Assembly: GCF_900659615.1 (NCBI RefSeq)
Contig: NZ_CAACUY010000049.1
Span: forward strand, 1 to 50,811
DNA from: Actinomadura fibrosa
Lineage (GTDB): Bacteria > Actinomycetota > Actinomycetes > Streptosporangiales > Streptosporangiaceae
Length of the DNA: 50,811 nt
Reading direction: 5' to 3'
Within the stretch, counting starts at the first letter, position 1; each line of letters begins with the position of its first letter. Shown one piece after another: positions 50,678-50,811 of this stretch. The notes under the pieces were generated by a model. That model saw only the letters and a list, made by a program, of their open reading frames with translations. It was not told the origin of the DNA and made no database searches. The position numbers were made by a program, and so were the translations under genes.

Positions 50678-50811
50678 CTCCTCGCCACCGGCGGTAGCGC
50701 CGCGTCCGCCGGGGCGGCGTCCGGACGGCGCGCGGTGCCCCCGCGAGACCACCAACTACGCTGAGCTGTGAAGCGTTACTGGAAGTGATGGCCTGCGTCC
50801 GGATCCGGGGG
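50678..50811. other. End of window, no gene seen
   Basis: These last 134 bases show no credible coding frame. The less GC-rich AAGCGTTACTGGAAGTGATGG near 50770 could belong to the next promoter or gene start. Confidence 0.3.

Noticed and set aside
49126..50697. Long + strand frame covering the serine-kinase-like and marR genes
   Set aside because: Different frame from the marR gene and antisense to the kinase-like gene; Arg/Pro-rich with no domain.

Overview
The window is about 50.8 kb of very GC-rich DNA with nearly every codon ending in G or C, frequent GTG starts, many 4-nt stop/start overlaps and several apparently leaderless genes. Together with a mycobacterial-type arabinofuranosyltransferase, an F420-type oxidoreductase, PaaR, BkdR, PucR and LCP genes, this points to a filamentous actinomycete, probably Thermomonosporaceae/Actinomadura-like; that placement is inference from gene content. 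I see no rRNA, tRNA, CRISPR array or complete insertion sequence.

Layout. 1-8.7 kb: an AftD-like membrane arabinofuranosyltransferase (5' end outside the window) runs tail-to-tail into a minus-strand three-gene operon: an AGE-fold epimerase-like protein, a tandem DJ-1/PfpI protein and a ThDP-decarboxylase-like gene. Both converging genes appear cut at about 3.84 kb with no stop codon between them. 8.7-10.8 kb: a DUF4239 membrane protein and an orphan HTH gene, in a less GC-rich stretch carrying a repeated dyad (TCGC-N7-GCGA) in pairs. 10.9-13.7 kb: an SDR/LLM oxidoreductase pair divergent from a LysR regulator. 13.7-20.6 kb: a phenylacetate island (paaR, paaABCDE on the minus strand, divergent paaZ plus an EthD-like gene), with one PaaR-type palindrome in the shared promoter region. 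20.7-24.8 kb: an Lrp-type regulator divergent from a branched-chain 2-oxoacid dehydrogenase operon (E1alpha, E1beta, E2). 24.8-26.6 kb: an HTH gene with an inverted repeat overlapping its start, DUF4180, a STAS anti-anti-sigma protein and a small conserved protein. 26.6-28.9 kb: a cold-shock pair (Csp and a DEAD-box helicase) with structured leaders.

28.9-34.3 kb: a MacB/FtsX-type ABC transporter divergent from a NarL-family two-component system. 34.4-36.7 kb: a homodimeric-type 2-oxoacid dehydrogenase E1. 36.9-38.5 kb: small and membrane proteins of unknown function. 38.8-41.1 kb: an ABC exporter divergent from MarR. 41.2-44.4 kb: a PucR regulator, then peptide deformylase translationally coupled to a DUF4241-like gene. 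44.4-50.7 kb: a CocE/NonD hydrolase, an unknown Cys/His-rich protein, an LCP cell-wall ligase with N-terminal octapeptide repeats, a 52-residue basic protein, a serine-kinase-like ATPase and a second MarR regulator.

The best candidates for something new are the AGE/double-DJ-1/ThDP operon with its truncated tail, the paired dyads around the DUF4239 and HTH genes, and the HTH-DUF4180 unit. The rest is mostly recognisable catabolic, regulatory and envelope functions. All family calls come from reading the sequence; no database search was run.
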